A stretch of DNA of 64,000 nt from Streptomyces durmitorensis (GTDB lineage Bacteria > Actinomycetota > Actinomycetes > Streptomycetales > Streptomycetaceae). The stretch lies in assembly GCF_023498005.1 (NCBI RefSeq), contig NZ_CP097289.1, positions 372,001 to 436,000 of the forward strand, in the 5' to 3' direction. A program made the translations under genes and the position numbers. The notes beneath the pieces were generated by a model. That model was given only the letters and a program-made list of their open reading frames with translations. It did no database searches and had not been told where the DNA came from. Shown here piece by piece: positions 43,717-52,366 of the stretch; position 1 is the stretch's first letter, and each line of letters starts with the position of its first letter.

Positions 43717-44328
43717 ATGAGGTTGGTGCTGCAGGAGTTCCTGTCCCTGGACGGCGTGTACCAAGGCCCGGGGGCGCCGGACGAGGACACCAGTGACGGA
43801 TTCACCCGGGGCGGCTGGTTCGTGCCGCACCTGGACGAGGAGTTCGAACGGGTGGCGGGCACCTGGCTCGGCGAGGCGGACGCGTTCTTGTTCGGCCGCC
43901 GCACGTATCTGAACTTCGCGAGGGACTGGCCGAAGATGACCGAGCACCCGTTCGCCGGCATCTTGAACGGCCTGCCCAAGTACGTCGCGTCCCAGACCCT
44001 GACCACGGCCGAGTGGGACCCGACCACGATCCTGTCCGGCGACATCCCCGCTCAGGTCGCCGAGCTGAAGCGCCGGCCCGGCCGTGAGCTGCAGATCCAC
44101 GGCAGCGGCCGGCTCGGCCAGTCCCTGCTGGCCGCCGGCCTGATCGACGAACTGCGCCTCGCGATCGCCCCCGTGATCGTGGGCTCGGGACGCCGCCTGC
44201 TCCCGGACGGCGGCGCGCCCGCCGGACTGCGGCTCCTGAGCAACGAGACGACTCCGGGCGGACTGGCGATTCACGTCTACGAATCGACAGGACTTCCGGA
44301 GTACGGGACATACGGGGGCGGCGCGTAG
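43717..44328 (+). CDS. Dihydrofolate-reductase-family (RibD C-terminal-like) protein
   Basis: A 203-residue protein of the DHFR/RibD-C fold: MRLVLQEFLSLDGVYQGPGAP at the start, ADAFLFGRRTYLNFA (nucleotide-binding), LQIHGSGRLGQSLLAAGLIDELRLAIAPVIVGSG and a C-terminal strand. Such YwjB/YyaP-like proteins are putative NADPH reductases of unknown substrate. ATG 43717 is chosen because GGAGAG lies upstream, though the frame extends back to 43663. Confidence 0.85.
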   Translation: MRLVLQEFLSLDGVYQGPGAPDEDTSDGFTRGGWFVPHLDEEFERVAGTWLGEADAFLFGRRTYLNFARDWPKMTEHPFAGILNGLPKYVASQTLTTAEWDPTTILSGDIPAQVAELKRRPGRELQIHGSGRLGQSLLAAGLIDELRLAIAPVIVGSGRRLLPDGGAPAGLRLLSNETTPGGLAIHVYESTGLPEYGTYGGGA

Positions 44329-44356
44329 GCGTTCCCGCGCAGGGGTGGCAGGGGCA

Positions 44357-45577
44357 TCAGCCGCCGCGCTTCAGGCGTACGACGACGGGGGCGCCGAAGG
44401 GGTCGCCGGACTGGTTGACCTGGACGTGTCCGGCGCCGAGCCACTCGTCGGTGCCCGGCACCCGGTGGATCTCCTTCAGCCACAGCGACTGGTTGGACTC
44501 CTTGCGGGCGCCGCTCGACAGGGGCAGGCGGTGGCGCTTGATCTTCGCGCAGCGACCGTCGTCGGTGACGTACCAGTTGCCGTCGAGGAACAGGCCCTTG
44601 TCGTCCTGACCCACCGGGGTCCGCAGGGCGCAGCCGCCGGGCGCCTCCTCCTGCTCGACCCACTTCGAGCCCTCCCGGCGCAGCCGGATGAACTCGTCCT
44701 GGGGTTCGTTCTCGACCTCACCGTGGTTGAAGGAGTTGCTGCCGTACGCGCGCACTTCACCGCTTTCGAGCGCGAAGACCTGGCCGAGGCCCGCGCCGGG
44801 TTCCGGCGGGAGCGGCTCGTCGAAGCGGGCCTGCGGGGTCTCCACCGCCTTCCAGGACGTGCCGTCCCAGTGCATCGACGCGGGCTGGCTGTAGCTCTCG
44901 CCGGAGCCCTCCATTTCGGTGCCCGGCCCGGTCGAGCGGCTGCCGACCGCCCAGACGTCGTCCGGTCCCACCACGGCGAGGTCAGCGGCTTCGTAGGGCA
45001 GCCGGGTCGTGCTCCAGCGGGTTCCGTCCCAGTGCTGGGCGGTCCGCTCGCTGTCCTTGGCCCAGATGTTGTTCGGGTCCGCGCCCTCGAAGTCACCGGG
45101 ATTGCCCGGCGGGGGGTTCGGCACCGCGGACCAGCGCGCGCCGTCCCACCGCGCCCAGCGGCGCAGGACGGCGCTGTCCTCGGAGCCCTGCGGCCGCAGC
45201 CAGAGTGCTTCCTCACCGACCTCTTCGAGCAAGGGCGGGTAGACACCGGCGCCGAGAGCTTCGGGGAGGGGCTCGCGCTTCCACTGCGTGCCGTCGTAGT
45301 GCAGCAGGTGCGCGTTGGACTCGCCGTTGTTCTCGGTCGCGACCGCCCAGATGTCGTCCTCGGCCAGGGCGGCGACATCGGTGAGCTCTCCGCTGAAGTC
45401 CGCGATGTGCTCGAACTCCCACGTCAGTGCCCCCGCAGGGTTCTTGGCCCTGCCGTCCCCGTCGCCGGAGCCCGTGGTCCGGGAGCCGGTCGGCCCGGAT
45501 TCCGTGCCACACCCCGCGGCCGTGAGGACAGTGGCCAGCACGACGGCGGCCGCCACTCCCCTGTGCCTGGTTCCCAC
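44357..45577 (-). CDS. Secreted lipoprotein, probable beta-propeller
   Basis: A 406-residue lipoprotein: hydrophobic leader ending LTAAGC with the lipid cysteine at about 23, then repeats built around W(D)G(A/T)xW and a DIWA/DVWAVG signature (EDDIWAVATEN, WDGARWSAV, NNIWAKDSERTAQHWDGTRW, PDDVWAVGSRS, WDGTSWKAVETP). This is the repeat type of predicted extracellular propellers. It starts at GTG 45577. No function is assigned. Its stop is 28 bases from that of the convergent DHFR-like gene. Confidence 0.78.
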   Translation of the reverse strand: MGTRHRGVAAAVVLATVLTAAGCGTESGPTGSRTTGSGDGDGRAKNPAGALTWEFEHIADFSGELTDVAALAEDDIWAVATENNGESNAHLLHYDGTQWKREPLPEALGAGVYPPLLEEVGEEALWLRPQGSEDSAVLRRWARWDGARWSAVPNPPPGNPGDFEGADPNNIWAKDSERTAQHWDGTRWSTTRLPYEAADLAVVGPDDVWAVGSRSTGPGTEMEGSGESYSQPASMHWDGTSWKAVETPQARFDEPLPPEPGAGLGQVFALESGEVRAYGSNSFNHGEVENEPQDEFIRLRREGSKWVEQEEAPGGCALRTPVGQDDKGLFLDGNWYVTDDGRCAKIKRHRLPLSSGARKESNQSLWLKEIHRVPGTDEWLGAGHVQVNQSGDPFGAPVVVRLKRGG

Positions 45578-45715
45578 AACTCCGCGAATGATCGCTCCCC
45601 CTTGTCGCTCTCGGCGAGCGGGCAGCCTACCCGGTGGGTCTTTGCCGCACGTGCCCTGGCCCTGCGGGCATGCGCTCGGAGTGCTTGAGCGAGCGACAGG
45701 GAGCACCCTGGAGAC

Positions 45716-45928
45716 ATGCAGACCGCGCCGATAGTCGTCCACGCGCTCTCGCCCACGGGCGGGCGCAGGGTGACGGCACGCGGGCAGATCCTCGGCCTCG
45801 CGCACTCGGACGCGGACGTGATCGAGTTCCTGCGCCGGGCCGGGCTGCCGGACGCGGAGGTACTGCTCGACGACGCGGCATGGGTGAAGTGGCGGGGCGG
45901 CCGGGCCCACCACTACGAAGCGGCTTGA
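45716..45928 (+). CDS. Small conserved hypothetical protein
   Basis: A 70-residue protein from ATG 45716 with GGAG just upstream. It contains SPTGGRRVTARGQILGLAHS followed by ADVIEFLRRAGLPDAEVLLDD, a pattern I recall from many short Streptomyces proteins of unknown role. The imperfect inverted repeat CTGCCCG/CGGGCAG (45937-45969) after the stop may terminate it. Confidence 0.68.
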   Translation: MQTAPIVVHALSPTGGRRVTARGQILGLAHSDADVIEFLRRAGLPDAEVLLDDAAWVKWRGGRAHHYEAA

Positions 45929-45992
45929 ACGCGCGGCTGCCCGTCTGCTCCGCGTCCGAGCGCGGGCAGGACCCGCCCATCCCCTGCGAGCT

Positions 45993-46568
45993 CTAAGCCG
46001 GGCCAAAATCGCCGGCGAAGTGCGACAGCACCATCTCGACCAGTGCGTCGACGTCCGCGTCGGCCATCGGTTCGCCGGTCATGCCCATCCGGTGGAGCAG
46101 GACTCCGACCACGACATCGATGAAGAACAGGACCCGGCTCTCCGGCTCACCAAGTGCGTCCTGGAGCGCGAGTCGGTAGGGGTCCTGCAACCGCGTGGAC
46201 AGGATCTCGCGCAGGGCAGGGTCGCTCACGGCATCGCTGAACACGCCGGCGAACGCGTCGCCCACCCCCGGCTCGCCGATCTTCGCAGCGATCCAGCGGA
46301 TGGTCGATGACATGAGTTCGGCCCGACCGGCGCCCGTCAGCGGCGCCGGGCCGAACGCGTCCAGGAGACAGTCCACGATCAGCGCACCCTTCGACGGCCA
46401 GCGCCGGTAGACCGTCGACTTCGCGACTCCGGCCACGGCAGCGATGCGTTCGACGGTGGCGCGCGCGTAGCCGAGCTCGTGGACCGTGCTCAGGGTGGCG
46501 GCGAAGACCACTTCGTTGACGCCGGTACGCGGGCGACCGGGCGGTCTGGCGGATGTGGGCGAGGGCAT
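45993..46568 (-). CDS. TetR-family regulator
   Basis: A 191-residue regulator from ATG 46568 (a GTG at 46574 is also in frame). The helix-turn-helix spans ATLSTVHELGYARATVERIAAVAGVAKSTVYRRWPSKGALI in two parts, followed by a TetR ligand domain. It is divergent from the HSL-type esterase operon, and two direct repeats lie in the gap. It probably represses both. Confidence 0.88.
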   Translation of the reverse strand: MPSPTSARPPGRPRTGVNEVVFAATLSTVHELGYARATVERIAAVAGVAKSTVYRRWPSKGALIVDCLLDAFGPAPLTGAGRAELMSSTIRWIAAKIGEPGVGDAFAGVFSDAVSDPALREILSTRLQDPYRLALQDALGEPESRVLFFIDVVVGVLLHRMGMTGEPMADADVDALVEMVLSHFAGDFGPA

Positions 46569-46583
46569 GGCCACACGCTACCT

Positions 46584-46612
46584 GGTTTCGCTACCTTAGG
46601 TTTCGATACCTT
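46584..46612. promoter_or_regulatory. Tandem GGTTTCGnTACCTT repeats
   Basis: Copies at 46584-46597 and 46599-46612 repeat every 15 bases in the gap between the TetR and esterase genes. Each core GGTTTCGnTACC is itself nearly palindromic (GGTnTCGAnACC in the second). This is a good TetR operator candidate and overlaps the presumed divergent promoters. Confidence 0.65.
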
Positions 46613-46644
46613 GGGTCGCGTAACTCTCTGGACGAGGAGAAGGC

Positions 46645-47646
46645 ATGAGCGAGGTCACGACTACGGGCCGGCCGCCGGAGCCGGACTGGCCGACGATGAC
46701 GGCCGAGGAGCTGGTCGCCTATCGCGACGCGGAGAACCGCTTCCGGGCGTCCGCCAGGGCCCGGGCGATCCTCGGGGATCCGGATCCCGGCGCCGCGATC
46801 CACTGGCAGCACGTGGCGCTGCCCGGCCGCGAGATCCCGGTCCGGGTCCACCGGCCGTCGCACGGGCACGGCGGTGAAGACGCTGGTCAACCAGCACTGC
46901 CCCTCGTGCTCCACGTGCACGGAGGAGGGTTCGTGGGCACGGCGGTGCAGAGCGACTGGGTCAACAGTCACCTGGCCGCCCAGCTGCCCGCACTCGTCGT
47001 CTCGGTCGAGCACCGCCTCCTCGACCCGGACCATCCACTGGCTGCCGCCGTCGACGACGGCTGGGACGTACTCCAGCATCTGGTGCGGCATTCCGCGCAG
47101 TGGGGCATCGACCCCGCCCGGATCGCCGTCTTCGGCGAGAGCTGCGGCGGACTGATCAACGCCCTGGCGGCGATCCGGGCCAACGAGACCGGCTTGCGCC
47201 TTCGGGCGCAGGTGCTGGTCAACCCCGCCGTCGATGTGACCGCGAGGATGCTCGACCACGCCTCGGTCAGCGAGCATGCCCGCACCCCGACCCTCGCCGT
47301 GCCGCAACTGCGGCTGTTCCAGCGGCTCGCCGTGCCGCCGGGAACCGACCCGCGCGCGCTCTCGCCCCTGTGTGCCGACGGCCTGAACGGTCTCGCACCG
47401 GCGCTCGTCGTGGTGCCGACCCACGACCCACTGGCCGATCACGGCCGCCGCTACGCCGAACGGCTGCACGCGGCCGGGACGCCCGCGCGGCTCATCGAAT
47501 ACCCCGAAGCGGGGCACGCGTTCCTCAGTACGCCGGGCTTGGCGCCGCAGGCCGAGGCCGCGAGGGTGGAGGTCGTCGAGTTCCTCCGAGCCTGCCTCGC
47601 CGCGCGACCGGAAGCGAAACACTCTGACGACGAAGGCACGTCATGA
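46645..47646 (+). CDS. Hormone-sensitive-lipase-type alpha/beta hydrolase
   Basis: A 333-residue esterase of the HSL (family IV) type: oxyanion motif HGGGF at 92-96, nucleophile GESCGG at 164-169 (Ser166; Cys replaces the usual Ala or Gly), acid in PTHDPLADHG and His in EAGHAF. ATG 46645 follows GAGGAG. Its stop overlaps a 17-codon mini-ORF that leads into the ProC-like gene. The divergent TetR regulator probably controls it. Substrate unknown. Confidence 0.88.
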   Translation: MSEVTTTGRPPEPDWPTMTAEELVAYRDAENRFRASARARAILGDPDPGAAIHWQHVALPGREIPVRVHRPSHGHGGEDAGQPALPLVLHVHGGGFVGTAVQSDWVNSHLAAQLPALVVSVEHRLLDPDHPLAAAVDDGWDVLQHLVRHSAQWGIDPARIAVFGESCGGLINALAAIRANETGLRLRAQVLVNPAVDVTARMLDHASVSEHARTPTLAVPQLRLFQRLAVPPGTDPRALSPLCADGLNGLAPALVVVPTHDPLADHGRRYAERLHAAGTPARLIEYPEAGHAFLSTPGLAPQAEAARVEVVEFLRACLAARPEAKHSDDEGTS

Positions 47647-47696
47647 GCGAATCGCCCGCACTCTTGCCCGAACATTCTTGGAGGAAGACGCAGTGA
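47643..47696 (+). CDS. 17-codon bridging mini-ORF
   Basis: ATG 47643 overlaps the esterase stop (ATGA) and the frame MSESPALLPEHSWRKTQ ends at a TGA (47694-47696) that overlaps the GTG (47693) of the next gene (GTGA). The exact fit at both ends suggests a ribosome relay between the two genes, although the downstream gene also has its own GAGGA site inside this frame. Confidence 0.45.
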   Translation: MSESPALLPEHSWRKTQ

Positions 47697-48454
47697 AGCG
47701 CATCGGCATCATCGGAGTCGGCGAGATCGGGCGGGCCATGGTGGTGGGCCTGTGCGATGAAGTCGACACGTCGCCAGAGGTGTTCCTCTCCCCGCGGGGC
47801 GCCCGCACGGCCGCGGAGCTGTCATCGCGCTACGAGAACGTCCAGGTCTGCGCCGACAACCAGGAGGCGGTGGACCGCTCCGATGTGGTGATCATCGCCG
47901 TACGCGGACAGGACCGGCACGAAGCGCTGGCCGGTCTGCGAGTGGACGACGACAAGATCGTGGTCAACGTGATGTCCGGCGTCGCCAACGACGATCTGCG
48001 CCAGACACTCGGCACCGACGCCGTGTTGGTACGAGCCATCCCGCTGCCCTCCGTACGCGAGCGCCGCTCCGTCACGGTGACGTTCCCGTCCCACCCGGTC
48101 ACGGACGCGCTCTTCGAGCGTCTTGGCGGGGCGCAGCCCGTCGCGGACGAGGCGGCCTTCAACGTCTTCTCCACGCTGACGGGGACGCTGACCACCCACT
48201 ACGCGTACCTGGCCGCGCTCACGTCGTGGGCTGTCGGCCAGGGCATCGCACCCGCCGACGCCGACCGCTACGTCCGCGGACTCTTCCAGGGCGTGGGCCG
48301 CGCCCTGAGCGACGAGACCCGCTCCCTGCACCAGCTCGCCGCCGACCACGAGACCCCGAAAGGCAACAACGAACGCATCCGCACCACTTGGTTCGACGCG
48401 GCCAACTCCCAAGCCCTCGACAAGGCCCTCGACGGCCTGCTCGTCGACCTGTAG
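47693..48454 (+). CDS. Pyrroline-5-carboxylate reductase-like protein
   Basis: A 253-residue protein of the ProC type: Rossmann start GIIGVGEIGRAMVVGL, DVVIIAVRGQDRHEALAGL, VVNVMSGVANDDLRQ, VRAIPLPSVRERRSVTVT and a C-terminal dimerisation part. The signature HRRDSS-type region of true ProC is not conserved (KGNNERIRTTWFDA instead), so it probably acts on another imine or ketone. GTG 47693 with GAGGA upstream. Confidence 0.8.
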   Translation: MKRIGIIGVGEIGRAMVVGLCDEVDTSPEVFLSPRGARTAAELSSRYENVQVCADNQEAVDRSDVVIIAVRGQDRHEALAGLRVDDDKIVVNVMSGVANDDLRQTLGTDAVLVRAIPLPSVRERRSVTVTFPSHPVTDALFERLGGAQPVADEAAFNVFSTLTGTLTTHYAYLAALTSWAVGQGIAPADADRYVRGLFQGVGRALSDETRSLHQLAADHETPKGNNERIRTTWFDAANSQALDKALDGLLVDL

Positions 48455-48457
48455 CGA

Positions 48458-48484
48458 CCGGTGCGGGCGCCGAATCGGCACCGG
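48458..48484. terminator. Possible bidirectional terminator
   Basis: CCGGTGC and GCACCGG pair perfectly across a 13-base loop in the gap between the convergent ProC-like and DipZ genes. The symmetric hairpin can serve either strand; no T-tract is present. Confidence 0.45.
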
Positions 48485-48541
48485 AGCGGAGGGCGTCGCA
48501 TCCGCCAGCCCGTCCCCCTGCCGTGCCTGGCAGATCGCGGC

Positions 48542-50338
48542 CTATCCGAAGGTGAAGGCGTAGCCCTGGATGCCGGGGGCCACCCGCAGTTCGAGTTTCG
48601 CCCGGTCCGGGGTGTCGCCGTCCACGAGGGAGTACAGGGACGGGGTGCCGTCCACCTGCACCGTCTTGGTGACCTTGCCGTCGACGAGAACCGTCACGGG
48701 CCCTTCTCCTGCCATCACCAGGTTGACGTTCTTGGCCCGGTAGGTGAAGGCCAGCCTGGCGTCCTCGCCCGCGGTGAAGTGTTCGTATCCCGCGGTCCAG
48801 GTGCCGTCCAGGGAGAGGGAGTTGAGGGGGATGTCGGCCGGGAAGCGGTAAACGGTCGCCTTGTCGTCGACGAGCGGGGTGCCGACGTAGCCGCGGATGC
48901 GCAGGTTGCTGAGGTAGGTCTCCGGCGTGCGGTCCTCGGTCAGGTCGTCGGCCTTCTGGCCGGTCTTGGGCGGCAGTTGCACCTGCGGGTCCGCCTGCTT
49001 CAGGAGGGTGCGGATGAGGTCCTCGGTCCGGTCGTACTCGCCCTCGCCGAACTTGAAGTACCGCACCGTGCCCTTGTCGTCGATGAGGTACTTGGCGGGC
49101 CAGTACCGGTTGCGGTAGTTGTCCCAGGTGGTCAGGTCGTTGTCGAGGGCGACCGGGTAGGTGACGCCGAGCTTCTTCGCCTGGCCGGCGACGTTTCCCG
49201 CGTTCTTCTCGAAGGCGAACTCCGGCGAGTGCACTCCGATCACCTCAAGGCCGTACGCCTTGTACGCGTCGTTCCACGCCGCGATGTGCGGCAGGCTGCG
49301 CTGGCAGTTGATGCAGGAGTACGTCCAGAAGTCGATCAGCACGACCTTGCCGCGCTGTGACGCCAGGTCGACCGGCGCGCCACCCGGGGTGTTGAGCCAC
49401 TTCGCGATGCCGTCGATGGCAGGCGCCTTGCCGCACGAGCGCAGTCCGTCGGCACCGTCCTCGCAGCGCGAGAGCTGTTTGTTGGAGTTGTTGTACAGCC
49501 CCGAAAGCTGCTGGCGGGCGGTGTCACTGTCCTCGATCTTCTTCTGCGCCGCCGAGGTGTAGTCGGGCAGGGCCCGCTGGATGGTGTCGGTGACGTTGAA
49601 GGCCAGCGCGAACGCCAGGACGACCATCAACAGACCGGCGGCGATACGCAGCTTGCGGGCCCGCGTGCGAAACGCCGCCACCCGCTCGGCCACACGCCGC
49701 CCCGCCAGCGCGAAGACCAGCAGAGGGATCGCGGTGCCCACGGCGAACGACACCGTCAGCGCGACGATGTCTCCGCTGATCTCGCCCCGCGCTCCCGCCA
49801 CCGTGATCGCGGCAAGCACCGGCCCGGCACACGGTACGTACAGGAGCCCGAGGCCGAGGCCCAGCACGAAGGCGCTGCCCTCCTTGTTGACCTGCCGCTG
49901 CGGGATCAGCGCGAACGGCTTCTCCAGCAGTCGCTCGACGGGCGGGAAGATCAGGCCGAACCCGATCAGCACCAGGAGCGCGAGGCCCACGTAGCGGAGG
50001 ATGTCCTGCGGCAACCCGAGCGCGGTCAACAGGGTCACGCCCAGCAGCGTGAAGAAACTGAAGCTGATGACCAGGCCCGCCACCACCGCGTACGGACGCC
50101 GGTTGGGCACACGGGAGGACTTCGGTGGAGCGGGGACGGTGAGGGTGTCGCGGGCCGCGTCGGCAGAACCGGTGGCCGGTGACGTCTCCGCCTGTGGGTC
50201 CGCGGCGGACTTCCCCGCCGATGGCGTATCGCTCCCCGGGCCCCCGGCCAGGAAGACGACCGGCAGGACGGGCAAGATGCAGGGCGAGACGGCAGTGATC
50301 AAACCTCCGAGCAGCCCGATCAGGATCAAGGTGAGCAT
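48542..50338 (-). CDS. DipZ-type fusion: CcdA membrane domain, thioredoxin, C-terminal beta domain
   Basis: A 598-residue fusion. Residues 1-270 form a CcdA/DsbD-like membrane electron carrier with conserved cysteines in SPCILPVLP (Cys20) and VPCAGP. Residues 310-450 form an extracytoplasmic thioredoxin domain with active site CINC (342-345). The last 140 residues form a beta-rich domain as in mycobacterial DipZ. It passes reductant across the membrane for thiol-disulfide chemistry. A low-complexity insert (about 33-75) follows the first segment. ATG 50338. It stands alone. Confidence 0.88.
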   Translation of the reverse strand: MLTLILIGLLGGLITAVSPCILPVLPVVFLAGGPGSDTPSAGKSAADPQAETSPATGSADAARDTLTVPAPPKSSRVPNRRPYAVVAGLVISFSFFTLLGVTLLTALGLPQDILRYVGLALLVLIGFGLIFPPVERLLEKPFALIPQRQVNKEGSAFVLGLGLGLLYVPCAGPVLAAITVAGARGEISGDIVALTVSFAVGTAIPLLVFALAGRRVAERVAAFRTRARKLRIAAGLLMVVLAFALAFNVTDTIQRALPDYTSAAQKKIEDSDTARQQLSGLYNNSNKQLSRCEDGADGLRSCGKAPAIDGIAKWLNTPGGAPVDLASQRGKVVLIDFWTYSCINCQRSLPHIAAWNDAYKAYGLEVIGVHSPEFAFEKNAGNVAGQAKKLGVTYPVALDNDLTTWDNYRNRYWPAKYLIDDKGTVRYFKFGEGEYDRTEDLIRTLLKQADPQVQLPPKTGQKADDLTEDRTPETYLSNLRIRGYVGTPLVDDKATVYRFPADIPLNSLSLDGTWTAGYEHFTAGEDARLAFTYRAKNVNLVMAGEGPVTVLVDGKVTKTVQVDGTPSLYSLVDGDTPDRAKLELRVAPGIQGYAFTFG

Positions 50339-50533
50339 GGGGGACGCCCTCCGGTCAGGAGACCGGCGTACCCGCTCTCCTCACGTGTGATTCGGAGGGA
50401 CTCCCCCCGCCGGATTGGTCCCACGAGACGCCCTGGGTCACTTCTGTCAGGTCGGTGGCCCATGAGTCATACCGACTGACCAGGTCTCCAACACGGTGGT
50501 ACCAGCCGGTCGGTCGGCGGCTACGCGGGCACC

Positions 50534-50545
50534 TATCCTTGCGCC
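50534..50545 (+). promoter_or_regulatory. Candidate -10 for a leaderless transcript
   Basis: TATCCT (50534-50539) fits the -10 consensus and ends six bases before ATG 50546, which has no Shine-Dalgarno sequence. The mRNA is probably leaderless. Confidence 0.45.
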
Positions 50546-50938
50546 ATGCAGCGTTACACGATCGGGCAGGCGGCCCGTCTGCTGGGCGTCAGTCCGGATA
50601 CCGCACGCCGATGGGCCGATGCCGGGCGCGTGACCACCCAGCGCGACGAGGGCGGACGTCGCCTCGTCGACGGGAAGGACCTGGCCGCCTTCTCGGTCGA
50701 ACTCGCCCAGAACGGTGGTGAGGAGGACGCCTCCTACACCTCGGTCCGCAACGCCTTTCCCGGCATCGTGACCGCCGTGAAGCTGGGCGATGTCGCGGCC
50801 CAGGTGGAGATCCAGGCAGGCCCGCACCGCCTGGTCTCGCTGCTGACCCGGGAGGCCGTGGAGGAGTTGGGCCTCGAGGTCGGCATGGAGGCCACCGCCC
50901 GCGTGAAGTCGACCAACGTACATATCGACCGGACCTGA
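50546..50938 (+). CDS. Mop-domain HTH regulator (molybdate-binding type)
   Basis: A 130-residue protein joining an excisionase/MerR-like helix-turn-helix (YTIGQAARLLGVSPDTARRWADAGRV, 4-29) to a TOBE/Mop domain (RNAFPGIVTAVKLGDVAAQVEIQAG, then LVSLLTREAVEELGLEVGMEATARVKSTNVHI). Mop domains bind molybdate or tungstate, so it is likely a molybdenum-responsive regulator. No molybdate transporter or cofactor gene lies nearby, so its target is elsewhere or it acts on itself. Confidence 0.85.
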   Translation: MQRYTIGQAARLLGVSPDTARRWADAGRVTTQRDEGGRRLVDGKDLAAFSVELAQNGGEEDASYTSVRNAFPGIVTAVKLGDVAAQVEIQAGPHRLVSLLTREAVEELGLEVGMEATARVKSTNVHIDRT

Positions 50939-51019
50939 CACACCCGGCGCCCGCACGGCCGAGGCCCGGCGGCCAGGCGCTCTTGCGTGCGCGCGAGCGC
51001 AGGGTGACACACCTCCGCG

Positions 51020-52366
51020 TCAGCGCAGTTGACGCAGGAAGACGTCGGACGCGCTGTTGGTGTCGTCAGGGACGAGGTTTCCGGCCGGGGAGTCGAAGAC
51101 CACCGCGTTGCCCTCTTCGCTGACGCCGGTCCGCGGGCCTGGGGCGGTGTCCTCGGAGACCGGCTCGCTCTCGCCGCTGATGAGGTGCACATCGCCGGTC
51201 CGCATGTCCCGCAGGAAGACGTCCGTGCTGCTGTCGCCGTCCGCGTCAGGGGCGAGGTTGGAGGCGGCGGAGGTGAACGCCGCGTAGCGCCCGTCCCGGC
51301 TCAGGGAGACGTCGTCGCTGTCCCCGTTGGCCGGTGTGCCGTCGGGGGCGGCGCTGACCAGGCGCATGCGCTTGGCCTCGCGGTCGTAGAGGAAGACGTT
51401 GTGCGAGCTGGTCGGGGCCGGGCCCTCGGGGCTGAGCGCTCTGGAGGTCGAGGTGAACGCCACAAGGCGGGCGTCACCGCTGAGGGCCGCGCCCCAGGAC
51501 GGGGTCTTGCGGTTGTAGCTGTGCGGGATGCTGATGAGTTCCGTGGTGCTCTTCTCGCGGTCGCGCAGGAAGACGTCCGTCGCCAAGGAGTGGTCCTCCA
51601 CCCCGGCCAGGCCGGAGGCGTTGGAGGTGAAGGCGAGGTACCGGCCGCCGGCGTCGCCCGCGAACGCGGGGCCGAACGCGTCGCCTTCACCCTGCTTGCC
51701 CTCGTCGGTGAGCTGCGCCAGCTTCGTGGTCTTCTTCTTGCGGTCGTAGAGGAAGACGTCGTCCCGCTCGTTGGCGTCCCCCGCGACGAGATCCTCGGCA
51801 CCCGAGGCGTACGCGACGTAGCGGCCGTCTCCGCTGACGGCGGGGTCGTACGTCAGGTTGCTGCGCAGTCCGTCGTAGGACGCGCCGGTCGGGCTGATCC
51901 GCTGGGTCTTGCCGGTGCTCCGGTCGTGCAGGAAGACGTCGTCGAGGTCGTTCGGGTCGCCGCCCACGAGATCGTCGGCGGTGGAGGTGAAGACCACGTA
52001 CCGACCGTCGGGACTGAGCGAGACCTCCCGTACGACACCGTGGCTCGCCTTTCCGTTGCTCTTGACGCTGACGCGCTCCGTCTTCCCGGTGCGCACATCG
52101 CGTACGAAGGCGTCGGGCGTGCCGTTCGTGTCGTTCGCGACCAGGTTCCGGGACGCCGAGACGAATGCGACGTAGCGTCCGTCGGCGCTGAGGGCGGGGT
52201 TCGTGGAAGCGGCGTTGCCCTCGGCTCCTGCCGCGCCGACGCTCACCCGCTCGGTGCCCGGCGCGGAGGTGGGGGCGGCGGACGCGCCCGCGGGTGCGAG
52301 CACGGTCACGGCGCAGAGGGCGGCGAGCGCGGCGCCGGCCGCCGTCACGCGCTGATGAACGGTCAT
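51020..52366 (-). CDS. Secreted PD40/TolB-like beta-propeller protein
   Basis: A 448-residue protein with a signal peptide (residues 1-31, ending AGASAAP) and at least six PD40 repeats. Each repeat carries a DGRYVAF(V/T)S motif and a following DVF(L/V)(R/H)D motif (ALSADGRYVAFVSASRNL, SPDGRYVVFTSTADDL, GDGRYVAYASGAEDL and so on). It should fold as an extracellular propeller of unknown partner. ATG 52366 follows a perfect AGGAGG. Its presumed 5' leader contains sequences complementary to that site. Confidence 0.82.
   Translation of the reverse strand: MTVHQRVTAAGAALAALCAVTVLAPAGASAAPTSAPGTERVSVGAAGAEGNAASTNPALSADGRYVAFVSASRNLVANDTNGTPDAFVRDVRTGKTERVSVKSNGKASHGVVREVSLSPDGRYVVFTSTADDLVGGDPNDLDDVFLHDRSTGKTQRISPTGASYDGLRSNLTYDPAVSGDGRYVAYASGAEDLVAGDANERDDVFLYDRKKKTTKLAQLTDEGKQGEGDAFGPAFAGDAGGRYLAFTSNASGLAGVEDHSLATDVFLRDREKSTTELISIPHSYNRKTPSWGAALSGDARLVAFTSTSRALSPEGPAPTSSHNVFLYDREAKRMRLVSAAPDGTPANGDSDDVSLSRDGRYAAFTSAASNLAPDADGDSSTDVFLRDMRTGDVHLISGESEPVSEDTAPGPRTGVSEEGNAVVFDSPAGNLVPDDTNSASDVFLRQLR

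Noticed and set aside
44345..45688. Plus-strand frame opposite the lipoprotein
   Set aside because: Shadow frame; the minus strand has a lipobox and clear repeats.
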